DNA from: Mucilaginibacter pedocola
GTDB lineage: Bacteria > Bacteroidota > Bacteroidia > Sphingobacteriales > Sphingobacteriaceae
Assembly (NCBI RefSeq): GCF_002013915.1
Contig: NZ_MBTF01000008.1
Span: 1-64,000, forward strand
Direction of reading: 5' to 3'
Length of the DNA: 64,000 nucleotides
Shown: positions 50,770-60,648 of the stretch, in pieces
Layout: every line of letters begins with the position of its first letter
Numbering within the stretch: the stretch's first letter is position 1
The notes under the pieces: model-generated
What the model saw: the letters and a program-made list of their open reading frames with translations, nothing else
Database searches by the model: none
What the model was told of the DNA's origin: nothing
Made by a program: the position numbers and the translations under genes

Positions 50770-51597
50770 TTATTCAAACCCCGGGAAAACTACGCTGAAT
50801 ATGGTCCACCAGTCGTATTCATTAGAGAGGTAAATTTTAAACGGGCCTTTCTTTATCACTTCTTCGCCATTCTCTAATATTGCGGTGTATTTTACAAGCC
50901 CTTCGGCGTGGCCCATGCCTGTTTCGCCTTTAAATTCAAAACGGATGTTGCTAATTACATACTCGGCATTGGTAAATGCGCGGTAGGAGTTAAAAATATT
51001 TTTGAACCTCTGCACAACCTGCTCTTTATTAAGCTCAATATTACCTGCTACAATAAACCCGTGCGATAAGCCTTGCCCGCCCTTCATATCGCGTTTAAAC
51101 CATCCTCTCAAAAAATCCTCGGTACGGTTACGGATGTCCAGCTCGTGGTTGGGGTGAAACTCTTCGTAAATAAAATGCGTAGTCATGCCGGGCATCATCA
51201 TTCCATTGCCTTCGTGCTCAAACAATTCGTCTATAATAAAAGCATATTTAAGGCGGTTGGGGTATTCGCCCAAAAAGTCCAGCGCAATATGGTGTTCTGC
51301 CAGCAGGGAGGTCACTTTTTCCAGTTCGGTATCAATGGCACCGTCGCTCAAACTATCTGCGTTTGGGAATTGCGGGTTGCCTAAAATCCCGGCTATTTTT
51401 GTGCGCTTGTTGCTGGCCCATGCACTTTCAAATTCCATAATGTTCTTCAGGAAACTGTGCTCTACTTCGGGTGGCAAATTGCCCGAGGTGAACGACTGTG
51501 CGCCATGCTCGGCCTGTAGCTTTAGTTTCAAAAACTCATTTTCCATGCGCAGGGCTTCCTGCTCATCGTGGTGGTGGTTTTGCTCGTCCGGGTTCAT
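50770..51597 (-). CDS. Conserved hypothetical protein
   Basis: The 275-aa soluble protein starts with a His/Glu-rich helical region (NPDEQNHHHDEQEALRMENEFLKLKL). A C-terminal alpha/beta part (about 165-275: VVQRFKNIFNSYRAFTNAEY, EGLVKYTAILENGEEV) resembles NTF2-like folds. There is no signal peptide. It lies 19 bp behind the TonB-like gene on the same strand and probably shares its transcript. I do not recognise a function. Confidence 0.65.
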   Translation of the reverse strand: MNPDEQNHHHDEQEALRMENEFLKLKLQAEHGAQSFTSGNLPPEVEHSFLKNIMEFESAWASNKRTKIAGILGNPQFPNADSLSDGAIDTELEKVTSLLAEHHIALDFLGEYPNRLKYAFIIDELFEHEGNGMMMPGMTTHFIYEEFHPNHELDIRNRTEDFLRGWFKRDMKGGQGLSHGFIVAGNIELNKEQVVQRFKNIFNSYRAFTNAEYVISNIRFEFKGETGMGHAEGLVKYTAILENGEEVIKKGPFKIYLSNEYDWWTIFSVVFPGFE

Positions 51598-51616
51598 ATT
51601 ATATAAGGTAAGGTTG

Positions 51617-52276
51617 TTAATTTTTCATCACTACTAAGTATACTTCCTTTTTATCGGGCATGGCATACCTGGGGTTGTCGCCATCATTATAAAAAGGTTC
51701 GGCAATTTTTACATCTTCTGATCGGAACGATCTGCCGATAATTTCCTGCGCTTCGTCAAGCGTGTAAAGCTTGTCTTTTATATTAAATACAAAGCCATAA
51801 TTAGAAGCGCGCAGTTCTTTCATAGATACCTTGCCTTTTTCAACAGAAAAGCCAATGGGTACATAGTATTGAACTCTTACCGGCCGGCCGCTTTGAAAGC
51901 CCGGTTTCCAGTTGGGCGATTCTTGCAACACCTTCACCGCTTCGGCCTCGCAACCTGCACCGATACAGTTAACAGGGGTAATGTCGGTTATTTTACCATC
52001 TCGGCCAACAACAAAGCTAAGTATAAGCTTACCCTCAATACCAATCATTCGCGCCACCTCAGGGTACTTTAGGTTTTTGCTGATGTATTTGCTAAAAGCC
52101 TCGGTGCCTCCGGGGTACTCGGGCGGGTTATCAACTTCCTTAATAATACGGTTAGGTGGCGCTGGTGGAAGCTCCTTAACAATGGGCGGCGTTTTACCTG
52201 TAGTATCGGGAGTAGTTTGCGCAATAGCTACAGAGAATGCTGAGAGCAAAATGGATAAGGCGATAAGGCGTTTCAT
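51617..52276 (-). CDS. TonB C-terminal domain protein
   Basis: The 219-aa protein has a signal peptide (to IAQ20), a proline-rich stretch (KELPPAPPNRI) and a TonB C-terminal domain (about 50-150: YPGGTEAFSKYISKNLKYPE, GKLILSFVVGRDGKITD, WKPGFQSGRPVRVQYYVPI). It lacks the N-terminal membrane anchor of true TonB, so it is probably a periplasmic relative rather than the energy transducer. First gene of a two-gene unit. Confidence 0.82.
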   Translation of the reverse strand: MKRLIALSILLSAFSVAIAQTTPDTTGKTPPIVKELPPAPPNRIIKEVDNPPEYPGGTEAFSKYISKNLKYPEVARMIGIEGKLILSFVVGRDGKITDITPVNCIGAGCEAEAVKVLQESPNWKPGFQSGRPVRVQYYVPIGFSVEKGKVSMKELRASNYGFVFNIKDKLYTLDEAQEIIGRSFRSEDVKIAEPFYNDGDNPRYAMPDKKEVYLVVMKN

Positions 52277-52605
52277 ATTCGTAAAGGTAAAATTTCCCCA
52301 AGTGTTTTGCCAGTTTTGCGCAGAAAAATGGATGTGTTGTAATTTAACGCCACACCGCTTGCTTACTTGCCGGCGCTACGGATAGGGCCTAAGATGTTAT
52401 TAAATGATATTGAAAATGAGCCGAATTAAGGGGTTGTTTCCGTGCTTTCTTTATCTTTTACCCTGTTTCAAATATTTATTTAAAAATAACTTGCTAAGTA
52501 TTTGAAAATTAATACAAAGTTCCTATCTTTGCCGTCCCTTTAGGGGAGATCATATGCCTTGAACGAAGCCCTACTGCTTCGATGGGCACTAATAAAATAA
52601 AGAAA
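52277..52605. other. Intergenic region with rplC leader
   Basis: This 329-bp gap separates the divergent TonB-like and rplC genes. It contains the rplC promoter (52502-52531) and a leader of about 70 nt with hairpin CGAAGC (52564-52569)/GCTTCG (52576-52581). A possible minus-strand box TACCTTTA (52282-52289) serves the TonB-like gene. Nothing else is visible. Confidence 0.6.
52502..52531 (+). promoter_or_regulatory. Promoter of the rplC ribosomal operon
   Basis: TTG (52502-52504), a 19-bp spacer and TATCTTTG (52524-52531) match the consensus exactly. It has the same TTGAAAAT start and the same spacing as the rpsL promoter, so the two ribosomal units could be co-regulated despite being separated. 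Confidence 0.8.
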
Positions 52606-53223
52606 ATGTCAGGATTAATTGGTAAAAAAGTAGGAATGACCAGCATTTTCGATGAGACAGGGAAGAACATTCCTTGTACTGTTATCGAAGCTGGCCCTTG
52701 CGTAGTAACTCAGGTCAAGTCTGTAGATACAGACGGATACGCTGCTGTTCAGTTAGCGTATGGCGAGAAGAAGGAAAAAAACACTTCCGCACCTCAAAAA
52801 GGCCACTTTGAAAAAGCCGGCACCACTCCTAAGCGTAAGCTTGTAGAATTCAAAACTTTCACGGACGAAAAAAATCTTGGTGACACCGTTACCGTAGATA
52901 TTTTCGAAATTGGTGATTTTGTTGATGTGGTTGGCACTTCAAAAGGTAAAGGCTTTCAGGGTGTGGTAAAGCGCCATGGTTTTGGTGGTGTGGGTATGCA
53001 AACTCACGGTCAGCACAACCGTTTACGCGCTCCAGGTTCGTTGGGTGCTTCTTCATGGCCTTCGCGCGTATTCAAAGGCATGCGTATGGCAGGCCAAATG
53101 GGTAACGTTCGTGTTAAAGTACAAAACCTTCAAGTGGTTAAAGTATTCAGCGAGCAAAACCTTATCGTAGTTAAAGGTTCCATCCCGGGAGCTAAGGGTT
53201 CATTCGTAATATTGGATAAATAA
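52606..53223 (+). CDS. rplC: 50S ribosomal protein L3
   Basis: The 205-aa protein shapes the peptidyl-transferase region. Motifs: [44 protein letters not shown] (glutamine-methylation region) and [15 protein letters not shown]. The ATG at 52606 (MSGLIGKK) is chosen; an upstream ATG at 52582 lies directly behind the leader hairpin and would add eight atypical residues. Confidence 0.97.
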   Translation: MSGLIGKKVGMTSIFDETGKNIPCTVIEAGPCVVTQVKSVDTDGYAAVQLAYGEKKEKNTSAPQKGHFEKAGTTPKRKLVEFKTFTDEKNLGDTVTVDIFEIGDFVDVVGTSKGKGFQGVVKRHGFGGVGMQTHGQHNRLRAPGSLGASSWPSRVFKGMRMAGQMGNVRVKVQNLQVVKVFSEQNLIVVKGSIPGAKGSFVILDK

Positions 53224-53224
53224 G

Positions 53225-53857
53225 ATGGAAATCAACGTATTAAATCTATCAGGTAAAGAAACAGGAGCCAAGGTGCAACTGCCTGAATCCGTATTCGGTG
53301 TAGAGCCCAATGATCACGCTATTTACTTAGATGTAAAGCTGTTCTTAGCTAACCAGCGCCAGGGTACGCACAAAGCAAAGCAACGCAACGAAATTGCCGG
53401 TTCAACCCGCAAATTGCATAAACAAAAAGGTACAGGCGGCGCCCGTGCAGGTAGCATCAAATCGCCATTATTTAATGGTGGTGGCCGTGTGTTTGGCCCG
53501 CAGCCGCGCGACTATAGCTTCAAGCTGAACAAAAAGCTTAAAGCACTGGCTCGTGTATCAGCTTTATCATATAAAGCAAAAGATAACAACATTTTGGTTT
53601 TGGAAGATTTCAACTTCGATGCTATCAAAACCAAAACTTACGTAAAAATGCAGGAAGACCTTAACGTAGCTAACGACAAAACGTTATTGGTGCTTGCAAA
53701 CGTAGAGAACAACAACGTTTATTTATCAAGCAGGAACCTGAAGAAAACTAAGGTTATCAACGTAACCGAGCTTAACACTTATGATGTGTTGAACGCCGGC
53801 AAACTGATCCTTACTACAGGCGCTGTTAAAACTTTGGAGGAAGCATTAGCTAAGTAA
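53225..53857 (+). CDS. rplD: 50S ribosomal protein L4
   Basis: The 210-aa protein lines the exit tunnel. The extended loop [25 protein letters not shown] and [20 protein letters not shown] identify it. It starts 1 bp after rplC, so translation is coupled. In enterobacteria L4 autoregulates the S10 operon; no matching leader is evident here. Confidence 0.97.
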   Translation: MEINVLNLSGKETGAKVQLPESVFGVEPNDHAIYLDVKLFLANQRQGTHKAKQRNEIAGSTRKLHKQKGTGGARAGSIKSPLFNGGGRVFGPQPRDYSFKLNKKLKALARVSALSYKAKDNNILVLEDFNFDAIKTKTYVKMQEDLNVANDKTLLVLANVENNNVYLSSRNLKKTKVINVTELNTYDVLNAGKLILTTGAVKTLEEALAK

Positions 53858-53859
53858 TT

Positions 53860-54150
53860 ATGGAAATTTTAAAGAAACCCCTACTTACTGAAAAGGTTGC
53901 TCAATTAACTGAGAAGCTTAACCGTTATGCTTTCAAAGTTGATCACAGGGCCAACAAAATTCAGATCAAGAGCGCTATCGAAGCTATGTATGGTGTTAAC
54001 ATTACAGCAGTTAACACAATGAAATACGTAGGTAAACTAAAAACCCGCAACACAAAAGCAGGTGCAGTTTCGGGCCGCTCGGCTACTTACAAAAAGGCCA
54101 TCATTACGCTGAAGGATGGTGAAACAATAGATTTTTACAGCAATATATAA
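53860..54150 (+). CDS. rplW: 50S ribosomal protein L23
   Basis: The 96-aa protein sits at the tunnel exit and docks signal recognition particle and trigger factor. [26 protein letters not shown] and [16 protein letters not shown] sequence ([18 protein letters not shown]) fit the family. It follows rplD by 2 bp. Confidence 0.97.
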   Translation: MEILKKPLLTEKVAQLTEKLNRYAFKVDHRANKIQIKSAIEAMYGVNITAVNTMKYVGKLKTRNTKAGAVSGRSATYKKAIITLKDGETIDFYSNI

Positions 54151-54157
54151 TACGAAG

Positions 54158-54985
54158 ATGGCAGTAAAGAGATTTAAACCGGTAACCCCGGGTACCCGCT
54201 TCAGAATTGATGTATCTAATTCGGATATCACCACTAACGTTCCAGAAAAATCGTTAGTAGTAGCAGCGAATAAAAGATCAGGCGGCCGTAACCACAGCGG
54301 TAAAATGACCATGCGCTATTTAGGCGGTGGCCACAAGCAAGCATACAGGTTAATTGATTTTAAACGTAATAAGTTTAACATCCCTGCAAAAGTTGCAACA
54401 ATTGAATACGATCCAAACCGTTCGGCACGTATAGCCTTGCTACACTTTGTTGATGGTGAGAAACGATACATGATAGCTCCGGAAGGCTTAACTGTTGGTA
54501 CAGTTGTAGTATCGGGCGAAACTGCTGCACCAGAGGTTGGTAACACCCTTCCTTTGAAAAGCATCCCACTGGGTTCTATCATCCATAACATTGAGCTTAA
54601 CCCTGGCCAGGGTGGTGTTATAGCACGCAGTGCAGGCACTTACGCTCAACTATCAGCGCGAGATGGCAAATATGCTATCATCAAATTGCCTTCAGGCGAA
54701 ACCCGCATGATACTGTCAACTTGCTTGGCTACTATCGGCACCGTTTCAAATGGCGAAAAAGCAAACGCTGTATTAGGTAAAGCCGGCCGCAAACGCTGGT
54801 TAGGCCGTCGCCCAAGAGTTCGTGGTGTTGCCATGAACCCGGTAGATCACCCTATGGGTGGTGGTGAAGGCCGTGCCTCGGGTGGGCACCCACGCTCGCG
54901 TAAAGGTTTGTTAGCTAAAGGCTACAAAACTCGCGACAAGAAAAAAGGGTCAGATCGTTACATCATTGAAAGAAGGAAGAAATAG
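54158..54985 (+). CDS. rplB: 50S ribosomal protein L2
   Basis: The 275-aa protein is needed for subunit joining and peptidyl-transfer centre formation. [43 protein letters not shown] and the conserved [23 protein letters not shown] (containing the key histidine) are all present. Confidence 0.98.
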   Translation: MAVKRFKPVTPGTRFRIDVSNSDITTNVPEKSLVVAANKRSGGRNHSGKMTMRYLGGGHKQAYRLIDFKRNKFNIPAKVATIEYDPNRSARIALLHFVDGEKRYMIAPEGLTVGTVVVSGETAAPEVGNTLPLKSIPLGSIIHNIELNPGQGGVIARSAGTYAQLSARDGKYAIIKLPSGETRMILSTCLATIGTVSNGEKANAVLGKAGRKRWLGRRPRVRGVAMNPVDHPMGGGEGRASGGHPRSRKGLLAKGYKTRDKKKGSDRYIIERRKK

Positions 54986-54987
54986 TA

Positions 54988-55254
54988 ATGGCACGTTCAA
55001 TTAAAAAAGGACCTTATATAGATCATAACCTGGAAAGAAAAGTTCTGACCTTGAATGATACTAATAAAAAATCAGTTGTTAAAACATGGTCGCGCCGTAG
55101 CATGATCTCTCCTGATTTCGTTGGTCACACATTCGCAGTACACAACGGTAATAAATTTATCCCGGTGTACGTAACAGAAAACATGGTTGGTCATAAGCTG
55201 GGAGAGTTTGCACCAACCCGCACATTCCGCGGTCACGCAGAAAAGAAAAAATAA
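54988..55254 (+). CDS. rpsS: 30S ribosomal protein S19
   Basis: The 88-aa 30S head protein carries [40 protein letters not shown] and [20 protein letters not shown]. It starts 2 bp after rplB. Confidence 0.98.
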   Translation: MARSIKKGPYIDHNLERKVLTLNDTNKKSVVKTWSRRSMISPDFVGHTFAVHNGNKFIPVYVTENMVGHKLGEFAPTRTFRGHAEKKK

Positions 55255-55261
55255 TTAGGCA

Positions 55262-55690
55262 ATGGAAGCAACAACAAAAATTAAAAAGTCTGTACTAATC
55301 AGGCAACAAAAAGAAGCTGCTAAAGCTATTGTTGGCGGCCAAGCAGTTGCCAAGTTAAATGACTGCCCAACTTCACCACGCAAAATGCGCCTGGTGGTTG
55401 ACCTGATCCGCGGCGAGAATGTATTTAAAGCTTTAAACATATTAAAGTTTACCAATAAGGAAGCTGCTGCCCGCGTAGAAAAGCTGTTATTCTCGGCCAT
55501 TAAAAACTGGGAAGCTAAAAACGAAGGCAAGAGTGTTGACGAGAGCAACCTGATAGTGAAAGAAGTTTCAGTAGGTGGTGGCCGTCAGCTAAAAAGGTTA
55601 CGCCCTGCTCCGCAAGGAAGGGGTTACCGTATACGCAAACGCTCTAACCATGTAACACTGATAGTGGATAGTAAAAACGATAACAACTAA
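55262..55690 (+). CDS. rplV: 50S ribosomal protein L22
   Basis: The 142-aa protein contributes a tunnel-constriction loop. [20 protein letters not shown] and [25 protein letters not shown] are family signatures. The roughly 20 extra N-terminal residues ([20 protein letters not shown]) relative to Escherichia coli are common in Bacteroidota. Confidence 0.97.
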   Translation: MEATTKIKKSVLIRQQKEAAKAIVGGQAVAKLNDCPTSPRKMRLVVDLIRGENVFKALNILKFTNKEAAARVEKLLFSAIKNWEAKNEGKSVDESNLIVKEVSVGGGRQLKRLRPAPQGRGYRIRKRSNHVTLIVDSKNDNN

Positions 55691-55696
55691 TTTGAA

Positions 55697-56548
55697 ATGG
55701 GACAAAAAGCACATCCAATAGGTAACAGGTTAGGGATCATCCGCGGTTGGGATTCTAATTGGTTCGGTGGAAACAACTACTCCGACAAATTAGTTGAAGA
55801 CGAAAAGATCCGCAAATACTTATCAGCCCGTATTAACAAAGGCGGTGTATCTAAAGTAGTTATTGAACGTACTTTAAAACGCATCACCGTAACCATCCAC
55901 ACTGCCCGTCCGGGTATTGTAATTGGTAAAGGCGGCGCCGAGGTTGATAAGATCAAAGAAGAGCTTAAAAAATTAACCAAGAAAGACGTTCAGATCAACA
56001 TCTTCGAAATTAAACGCCCTGAGCTTGATGCTCAGTTGGTAGCCGAAGGTATTGCTAAACAGCTTGAAGCACGTATCTCTTTCCGCCGTGCCATGAAAAC
56101 TACCATTGCTGCAACCATGAGAATGGGTGCCGAAGGTATCAAAGTAATGACCAGCGGCCGTTTAGGTGGCGCCGAGATGGCACGTACCGAACAGTACAAA
56201 GAAGGGCGTATACCATTGCACACTTTCCGTGCCGATATCGATTACGCTTTGGCAGAAGCCTTAACTACCTACGGTAAAATAGGTGTTAAAGTATGGATCT
56301 GCAAAGGCGAAGTTTACGGCAAACGCGACTTGTCTCCAAACATTGGCGGTACAAGCAGCGCAAGCGGTAAAGGCGGCAGGCCAGAAGGTAATGCCGGTTT
56401 CGGTGGCCGTGATGGCGCAAGAGGTGGCGAACGTGGCGGCGAACGCCGTGGCGACCGTAAACCAGGCGGTGACCGCCGTGGTGGTGGCCAGGGTGGTAAC
56501 CGTGGCGGACAAGGTGGCGGTAACCGCCCCGGTGGCCCAAGGAGATAA
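55697..56548 (+). CDS. rpsC: 30S ribosomal protein S3 with Gly/Arg-rich tail
   Basis: The 283-aa protein forms part of the mRNA entry tunnel and helicase. The KH domain is [22 protein letters not shown], and the C-domain is [32 protein letters not shown]. The enzyme-like core ends near residue 218. The last 65 or so residues are a low-complexity Gly/Arg/Asp tail with RGG/GGR units ([18 protein letters not shown]). This makes it about 50 residues longer than in Escherichia coli, and the tail is probably disordered and RNA-binding. Confidence 0.97.
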   Translation: MGQKAHPIGNRLGIIRGWDSNWFGGNNYSDKLVEDEKIRKYLSARINKGGVSKVVIERTLKRITVTIHTARPGIVIGKGGAEVDKIKEELKKLTKKDVQINIFEIKRPELDAQLVAEGIAKQLEARISFRRAMKTTIAATMRMGAEGIKVMTSGRLGGAEMARTEQYKEGRIPLHTFRADIDYALAEALTTYGKIGVKVWICKGEVYGKRDLSPNIGGTSSASGKGGRPEGNAGFGGRDGARGGERGGERRGDRKPGGDRRGGGQGGNRGGQGGGNRPGGPRR

Positions 56549-56600
56549 TAACAATAAGTAAAGAATAAGAATATCCGTGAGGATATAAAAGCTTAATAAA

Positions 56601-57023
56601 ATGCTACAGCCAAAAAGAACGAAGTTCAGAAAGATGCAAAAAGGCAGGATGAAAGGTTTAGCCACCCGTGGTGCTGAACTTTCATTCGGATCTTTCGGTA
56701 TAAAATCACTCGAAGCAGCATGGATTACCAGCCGCCAGATCGAGTCGGCCCGTATCGCTGTAACACGTTATATGAAACGTGAAGGCCAGGTGTGGATCAG
56801 GATATTCCCTGACAAACCGGTAACTAAAAAACCTGCAGAGGTACGTATGGGTAAAGGTAAAGGTGCTCCTGAGTACTGGGTTGCCGTAGTACGCCCGGGC
56901 AGGATGATTTTTGAAGCAGAAGGCGTGCCTTTGGAAGTTGCCAAAGAAGCTCTTCGCCTTGCTGCACAGAAATTACCGGTGCAAACCAGATTTGTAACAC
57001 GTAGGGATTACGTAGAGGCATAA
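56601..57023 (+). CDS. rplP: 50S ribosomal protein L16
   Basis: The 140-aa protein is required for A-site tRNA positioning. [20 protein letters not shown] and [33 protein letters not shown] (in part) are diagnostic. The 52-bp gap after rpsC is short but larger than its neighbours. Confidence 0.98.
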   Translation: MLQPKRTKFRKMQKGRMKGLATRGAELSFGSFGIKSLEAAWITSRQIESARIAVTRYMKREGQVWIRIFPDKPVTKKPAEVRMGKGKGAPEYWVAVVRPGRMIFEAEGVPLEVAKEALRLAAQKLPVQTRFVTRRDYVEA

Positions 57024-57029
57024 ACGCGG

Positions 57030-57130
57030 AGTTGAGAGGTTGTAGGGTTGAATGTTGAAAGTGATAGTAGCTTTTCAACCATAAAAGAAGCATTACAACT
57101 TTAATACATTCCAACATTACAACAAACAGT
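57030..57130. repeat. GTTGTA/TACAAC repeats in the rplP-rpmC gap
   Basis: GTTGTAGGGTTGAATGTTGAAA (about 57040-57061, one 22-mer) faces CCAACATTACAACAA and CATTACAAC further on (about 57092-57125). This gives an imperfect hairpin in a 114-bp gap that is unusually long for this operon. Confidence 0.5.
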
Positions 57131-57137
57131 ATAGAAA

Positions 57138-57341
57138 ATGAAGAACTCAGAAATAATAGAGCTATCAACCGAAGAATTAGTAGCCAAGCTCGGCGAGGAA
57201 AAGGCCCAGTTGACCAAATTGAAATTTGCTCACGCGGTTTCAGCTATTGAAAATCCAACACGCATTACTAAAGTGCGCAAAGATATTGCTCGTTTAAACA
57301 CTGAACTGACTAAGCGCAAAGCTGAAGCAGCTTCTAATTAA
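57138..57341 (+). CDS. rpmC: 50S ribosomal protein L29
   Basis: This 67-aa two-helix tunnel-exit protein ([20 protein letters not shown]..., [22 protein letters not shown]) has the normal length and operon position between rplP and rpsQ. Confidence 0.96.
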   Translation: MKNSEIIELSTEELVAKLGEEKAQLTKLKFAHAVSAIENPTRITKVRKDIARLNTELTKRKAEAASN

Positions 57342-57361
57342 TTTTTAAGCGTCGGAAAACA

Positions 57362-57616
57362 ATGGAAAGAAATTTAAGAAAAACGCGTACCGGCCTGGTA
57401 GTAAGCAATAAGATGGAAAAATCTATTGTGGTGGCTGTAGAGCGTAAGGTGAAACACCCTATCTACGGTAAATTCGTAAAGAAAACTACCAAATTCATGG
57501 CTCATGATGAAACAAACACCTGTGGTGTTGGCGATACCGTTTTGATAATGGAAACCCGCCCGCTGAGCAAAAACAAAAACTGGAGATTAGTTCAAATTTT
57601 AGAAAGGGCTAAATAA
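57362..57616 (+). CDS. rpsQ: 30S ribosomal protein S17
   Basis: This 84-aa OB-fold 16S rRNA-binding protein carries [47 protein letters not shown]. It is followed 1 bp later by rplN. Confidence 0.97.
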   Translation: MERNLRKTRTGLVVSNKMEKSIVVAVERKVKHPIYGKFVKKTTKFMAHDETNTCGVGDTVLIMETRPLSKNKNWRLVQILERAK

Positions 57617-57617
57617 C

Positions 57618-57986
57618 ATGGTACAGCAGGAATCAAGATTAAATGTAGCCGATAACAGCGGAGCTAAAGAAGTTTTAGTGATACGCGTATTGGGCGGTAC
57701 CGGTAAAAGATATGCTTCTATCGGTGATAAGATTGTAGTAACCGTAAAAAGCGCTATCCCATCGGGTAACGTTAAAAAAGGTTCTGTATCTAAAGCCGTA
57801 GTGGTAAGAACCAAGAAAGAGATCCGCAGGAGAGATGGTTCATACATCCGCTTTGATGATAACGCTGCCGTGTTATTGAACAACCAGGATGAGCCAAGGG
57901 GCACACGTATTTTTGGCCCTGTTGCCAGAGAACTGCGTGAAAAACAATTTATGAAAATTGTATCATTAGCACCGGAGGTATTATAA
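57618..57986 (+). CDS. rplN: 50S ribosomal protein L14
   Basis: The 122-aa protein is at the subunit interface and binds the silencing factor Rsf[21 protein letters not shown] and [34 protein letters not shown] are diagnostic. Confidence 0.98.
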   Translation: MVQQESRLNVADNSGAKEVLVIRVLGGTGKRYASIGDKIVVTVKSAIPSGNVKKGSVSKAVVVRTKKEIRRRDGSYIRFDDNAAVLLNNQDEPRGTRIFGPVARELREKQFMKIVSLAPEVL

Positions 57987-57987
57987 T

Positions 57988-58329
57988 ATGGAAAAGAAAG
58001 TAACAAAACCAGCTAAGTTGAAGATCCGCAAGGGCGACTTAGTGAAAGTTATAGCCGGCGACTCTAAAGGCACTCAAGGCAAAGTTGTTGAAGTTATAAT
58101 TGAAAAGAACAGGGCGGTTGTTGAAGGTGCCAACATGGTATCTAAACACACTAAGCCTAACGCAGCCAACCCTAATGGCGGGATTGTAAAGCAGGAAGCT
58201 GCTATACACATCTCGAACCTGGCGCTGGTTGAACCAAAAACAGGGAAAACTACCCGTGTTGGCCGTAAATTAAACGATGCCGGCAAACTGGTTAGGGTTT
58301 CAAAAAAATCAGGGGAGGAAATTAAGTAA
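57988..58329 (+). CDS. rplX: 50S ribosomal protein L24
   Basis: This 113-aa assembly initiator has a KOW motif ([22 protein letters not shown]) and [18 protein letters not shown]. Its TAA overlaps the ATG of rplE (TAATG), indicating translational coupling. Confidence 0.97.
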   Translation: MEKKVTKPAKLKIRKGDLVKVIAGDSKGTQGKVVEVIIEKNRAVVEGANMVSKHTKPNAANPNGGIVKQEAAIHISNLALVEPKTGKTTRVGRKLNDAGKLVRVSKKSGEEIK

Positions 58330-58898
58330 TGACTTACATACCAAGGTTAAAAACCAAGTATAAAGACGATGTGCGCACTGCACTGAAAGATAAGTTTCAG
58401 TACAAAAGCGTAATGCAGGTGCCTAAATTGCTTAAAATAGCAATTAACCAGGGCGTAGGCGGTGCTACTACCGACAAGAAATTGATCGAGAACACCATCA
58501 CCGAGCTTACCACCATTACCGGCCAGCAAGCAGTAGCTTCACGCTCTAAAAAAGATATCTCGAACTTCAAATTGCGTAAAAACATGCCGGTAGGCGTACG
58601 TGTAACTTTGCGCGATAACACAATGTACGAGTTTTTAGACCGTTTAATATCTGTAGCATTGCCACGTATCCGCGATTTTAAAGGTATTAACGATAAAGGT
58701 TTTGATGGCCGTGGTAACTACACTTTGGGTATTACCGAGCAGATCATCTTCCCTGAGATCAACATCGATAAAATCAACAAGATACAAGGTATGGATATTA
58801 CCTTCGTAACTTCTGCTACCAATGATGTGGAAGCATTAGAGTTACTTAAGCAATTTGGTTTACCATTTAAAAATCAAACTCCAGTTAACAATGGCTAA
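58329..58898 (+). CDS. rplE: 50S ribosomal protein L5
   Basis: This 189-aa protein is part of the 5[49 protein letters not shown] and [18 protein letters not shown] are signatures. It overlaps rplX by 1 bp and rpsN by 8 bp. Confidence 0.98.
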   Translation: MTYIPRLKTKYKDDVRTALKDKFQYKSVMQVPKLLKIAINQGVGGATTDKKLIENTITELTTITGQQAVASRSKKDISNFKLRKNMPVGVRVTLRDNTMYEFLDRLISVALPRIRDFKGINDKGFDGRGNYTLGITEQIIFPEINIDKINKIQGMDITFVTSATNDVEALELLKQFGLPFKNQTPVNNG

Positions 58899-59160
58899 AG
58901 AAGGCGTAAAAGCACGCGAAGTAAAACGTGCTAAATTAGTAGCAAAATATGCTGAGAAAAGGGCAGCTTTAAAAGCAGCCGGCGATTACGTTGCGTTAGA
59001 CGCATTGCCAAAAGCTTCATCTCCGGTAAAACTGCACAACCGTTGCAAACTAACCGGCCGCCCACGTGGTTACATGCGCCAGTTTGGTATTTCGCGTGTT
59101 ACATTCCGCGAAATGGCATTGGCCGGTAAGATCCCGGGAGTGAAAAAAGCAAGCTGGTAA
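58891..59160 (+). CDS. rpsN: 30S ribosomal protein S14
   Basis: The 89-aa protein is the longer, zinc-free form: only one Cys ([20 protein letters not shown]) instead of the four of zinc-binding S14. The start at 58891 ([20 protein letters not shown]) overlaps rplE by 8 bp; the longer frame from 58855 is not used. An intrinsic terminator follows. Confidence 0.97.
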   Translation: MAKEGVKAREVKRAKLVAKYAEKRAALKAAGDYVALDALPKASSPVKLHNRCKLTGRPRGYMRQFGISRVTFREMALAGKIPGVKKASW

Positions 59161-59183
59161 GCATAAAATACTGAGAGCTACGG

Positions 59184-59221
59184 AAATTCAAAACATATTA
59201 GCATATGTTTTGAATTTTTTT
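59184..59221 (+). terminator. Internal terminator hairpin between rpsN and rpsH
   Basis: AAATTCAAAACATAT (59184-59198) pairs exactly with ATATGTTTTGAATTT (59203-59217) around TAGC and runs into a T-tract. It would end or attenuate the rplC-rpsN transcript. It is followed by TAATTTCG (59223-59230), a possible -7 box, and by a leader of about 80 nt containing CCCGG (59268-59272)/CCGGG before rpsH. Confidence 0.75.
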
Positions 59222-59312
59222 GTAATTTCGCGGCTCTAAATTTTTAAGAATTCACCGATAGAAGGTCGCCCGGGATGTTACCGGGAGGAAACCACTATCA
59301 TAATCAATAATA

Positions 59313-59711
59313 ATGAATACAGATCCAATCGCAGATTATCTTACACGAGTAAGGAATGCTATTAAAGCCAACCATAGGGTTGTTGAAATTCCTGCATCAA
59401 ATCTGAAGAAGGAAATCACAAAAGTGCTTTTCGACAAAGGTTACATTGCTAATTTCAAGTTCGAGGAAAATGGCCCTCAGGGCAGCATCAAAGTTGCTTT
59501 GAAGTACCACCCGGTAACTAAAGTTTCTGCTATACGCAGCCTTTCACGTATCAGCAAACCAGGTTTGAGGAAATACGCCGGTATGGACACCATGCCACGT
59601 GTATTAAATGGTTTAGGTATCGCCATCTTGTCAACATCTAAAGGTGTTATGACAGATAAAGAAGCTCGCGCGTTAAACGTGGGTGGCGAAGTTTTATGCT
59701 ACGTATATTAA
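59313..59711 (+). CDS. rpsH: 30S ribosomal protein S8
   Basis: This 132-aa protein carries MNTDPIADYLTRVRNAIKAN and VLNGLGIAILSTSKGVMTDKEAR, GGEVLCYVY. In enterobacteria S8 is the translational repressor of the spc operon. Here it lies directly after a terminator and an 80-nt leader, which would be a natural place for its control site. Confidence 0.98.
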   Translation: MNTDPIADYLTRVRNAIKANHRVVEIPASNLKKEITKVLFDKGYIANFKFEENGPQGSIKVALKYHPVTKVSAIRSLSRISKPGLRKYAGMDTMPRVLNGLGIAILSTSKGVMTDKEARALNVGGEVLCYVY

Positions 59712-59728
59712 TAGGAGGAAATTAAGCA

Positions 59729-60286
59729 ATGTCAAGAATAGGAAAAGCACCTATAGCAATTGCAAGCGGCGTAACTATTACCGTATCTGCAGATAATGTA
59801 GTTACTGTAAAAGGCCCAAAAGGCGAGTTGCAGCAAGCAGTTGATAAGGATATCATCATTGAGCAGGCCGATGGCCAATTATTGGTAAAACGCCCTACAG
59901 ACCAAAAACGCCACAAGGCATTACACGGTTTGTACCGCTCGTTATTAAACAACATGGTTGTTGGTGTAACCGAAGGCTACAAAGTTCAGCAAGAGCTTGT
60001 AGGTGTGGGTTACCGTGCAACTAACAACGGTAACACTTTGGACCTGGTGTTGGGTTACTCTCACCACTATGTGTTCGAATTGCCAAAAGAAATTAAAGTT
60101 ACAACCACTGCTGATAAAGGTAAAAACCCAACTATCATCCTGGAGTCTAACGATAAACAATTGATTGGCCAGGTAGCAGCGAAGATCCGCTCGTTACGTA
60201 CGCCAGAGCCTTACAAAGGTAAAGGTATCAAGTTTGTTGGCGAAGTATTGAGAAGAAAAGCAGGTAAATCAGCATCTAAAAAATAA
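59729..60286 (+). CDS. rplF: 50S ribosomal protein L6
   Basis: This 185-aa two-domain protein sits near the factor-binding site. [20 protein letters not shown] and [23 protein letters not shown] are diagnostic. An AGGAGG sequence precedes the ATG, which is uncommon in this phylum. Confidence 0.98.
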   Translation: MSRIGKAPIAIASGVTITVSADNVVTVKGPKGELQQAVDKDIIIEQADGQLLVKRPTDQKRHKALHGLYRSLLNNMVVGVTEGYKVQQELVGVGYRATNNGNTLDLVLGYSHHYVFELPKEIKVTTTADKGKNPTIILESNDKQLIGQVAAKIRSLRTPEPYKGKGIKFVGEVLRRKAGKSASKK

Positions 60287-60291
60287 GCGCC

Positions 60292-60636
60292 ATGAAATTA
60301 TCAAGAAGAGACAGGATTAAAAAAGGTATCCGCAAACGCATTTCGGGTTCTAACGAGCGCCCACGCTTATCTGTTTTCAGAAGCAACAAGGGTATTTATG
60401 CGCAGATCATTGACGATGTAACCGGCAAAACTTTGGTATCAGCTTCATCGCTGAGCAAAGAGTTCAATGCTGACGGTTCTAAATCTGATCAATCAGTAGC
60501 TGTAGGTAAACTGGTAGCTGAAAAAGCTATCGCTGCAGGTATTAAAGATGTAGTGTTTGACAGGAATGGTTACTTGTACCACGGCCGTGTTAAATCACTG
60601 GCAGAAGGTGCACGCGAAGGTGGTTTAAACTTTTAA
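60292..60636 (+). CDS. rplR: 50S ribosomal protein L18
   Basis: This 114-aa 5S rRNA-binding protein carries [27 protein letters not shown] and [24 protein letters not shown]. It starts 5 bp after rplF. Confidence 0.97.
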   Translation: MKLSRRDRIKKGIRKRISGSNERPRLSVFRSNKGIYAQIIDDVTGKTLVSASSLSKEFNADGSKSDQSVAVGKLVAEKAIAAGIKDVVFDRNGYLYHGRVKSLAEGAREGGLNF

Positions 60637-60648
60637 TCGAAACAGGAA

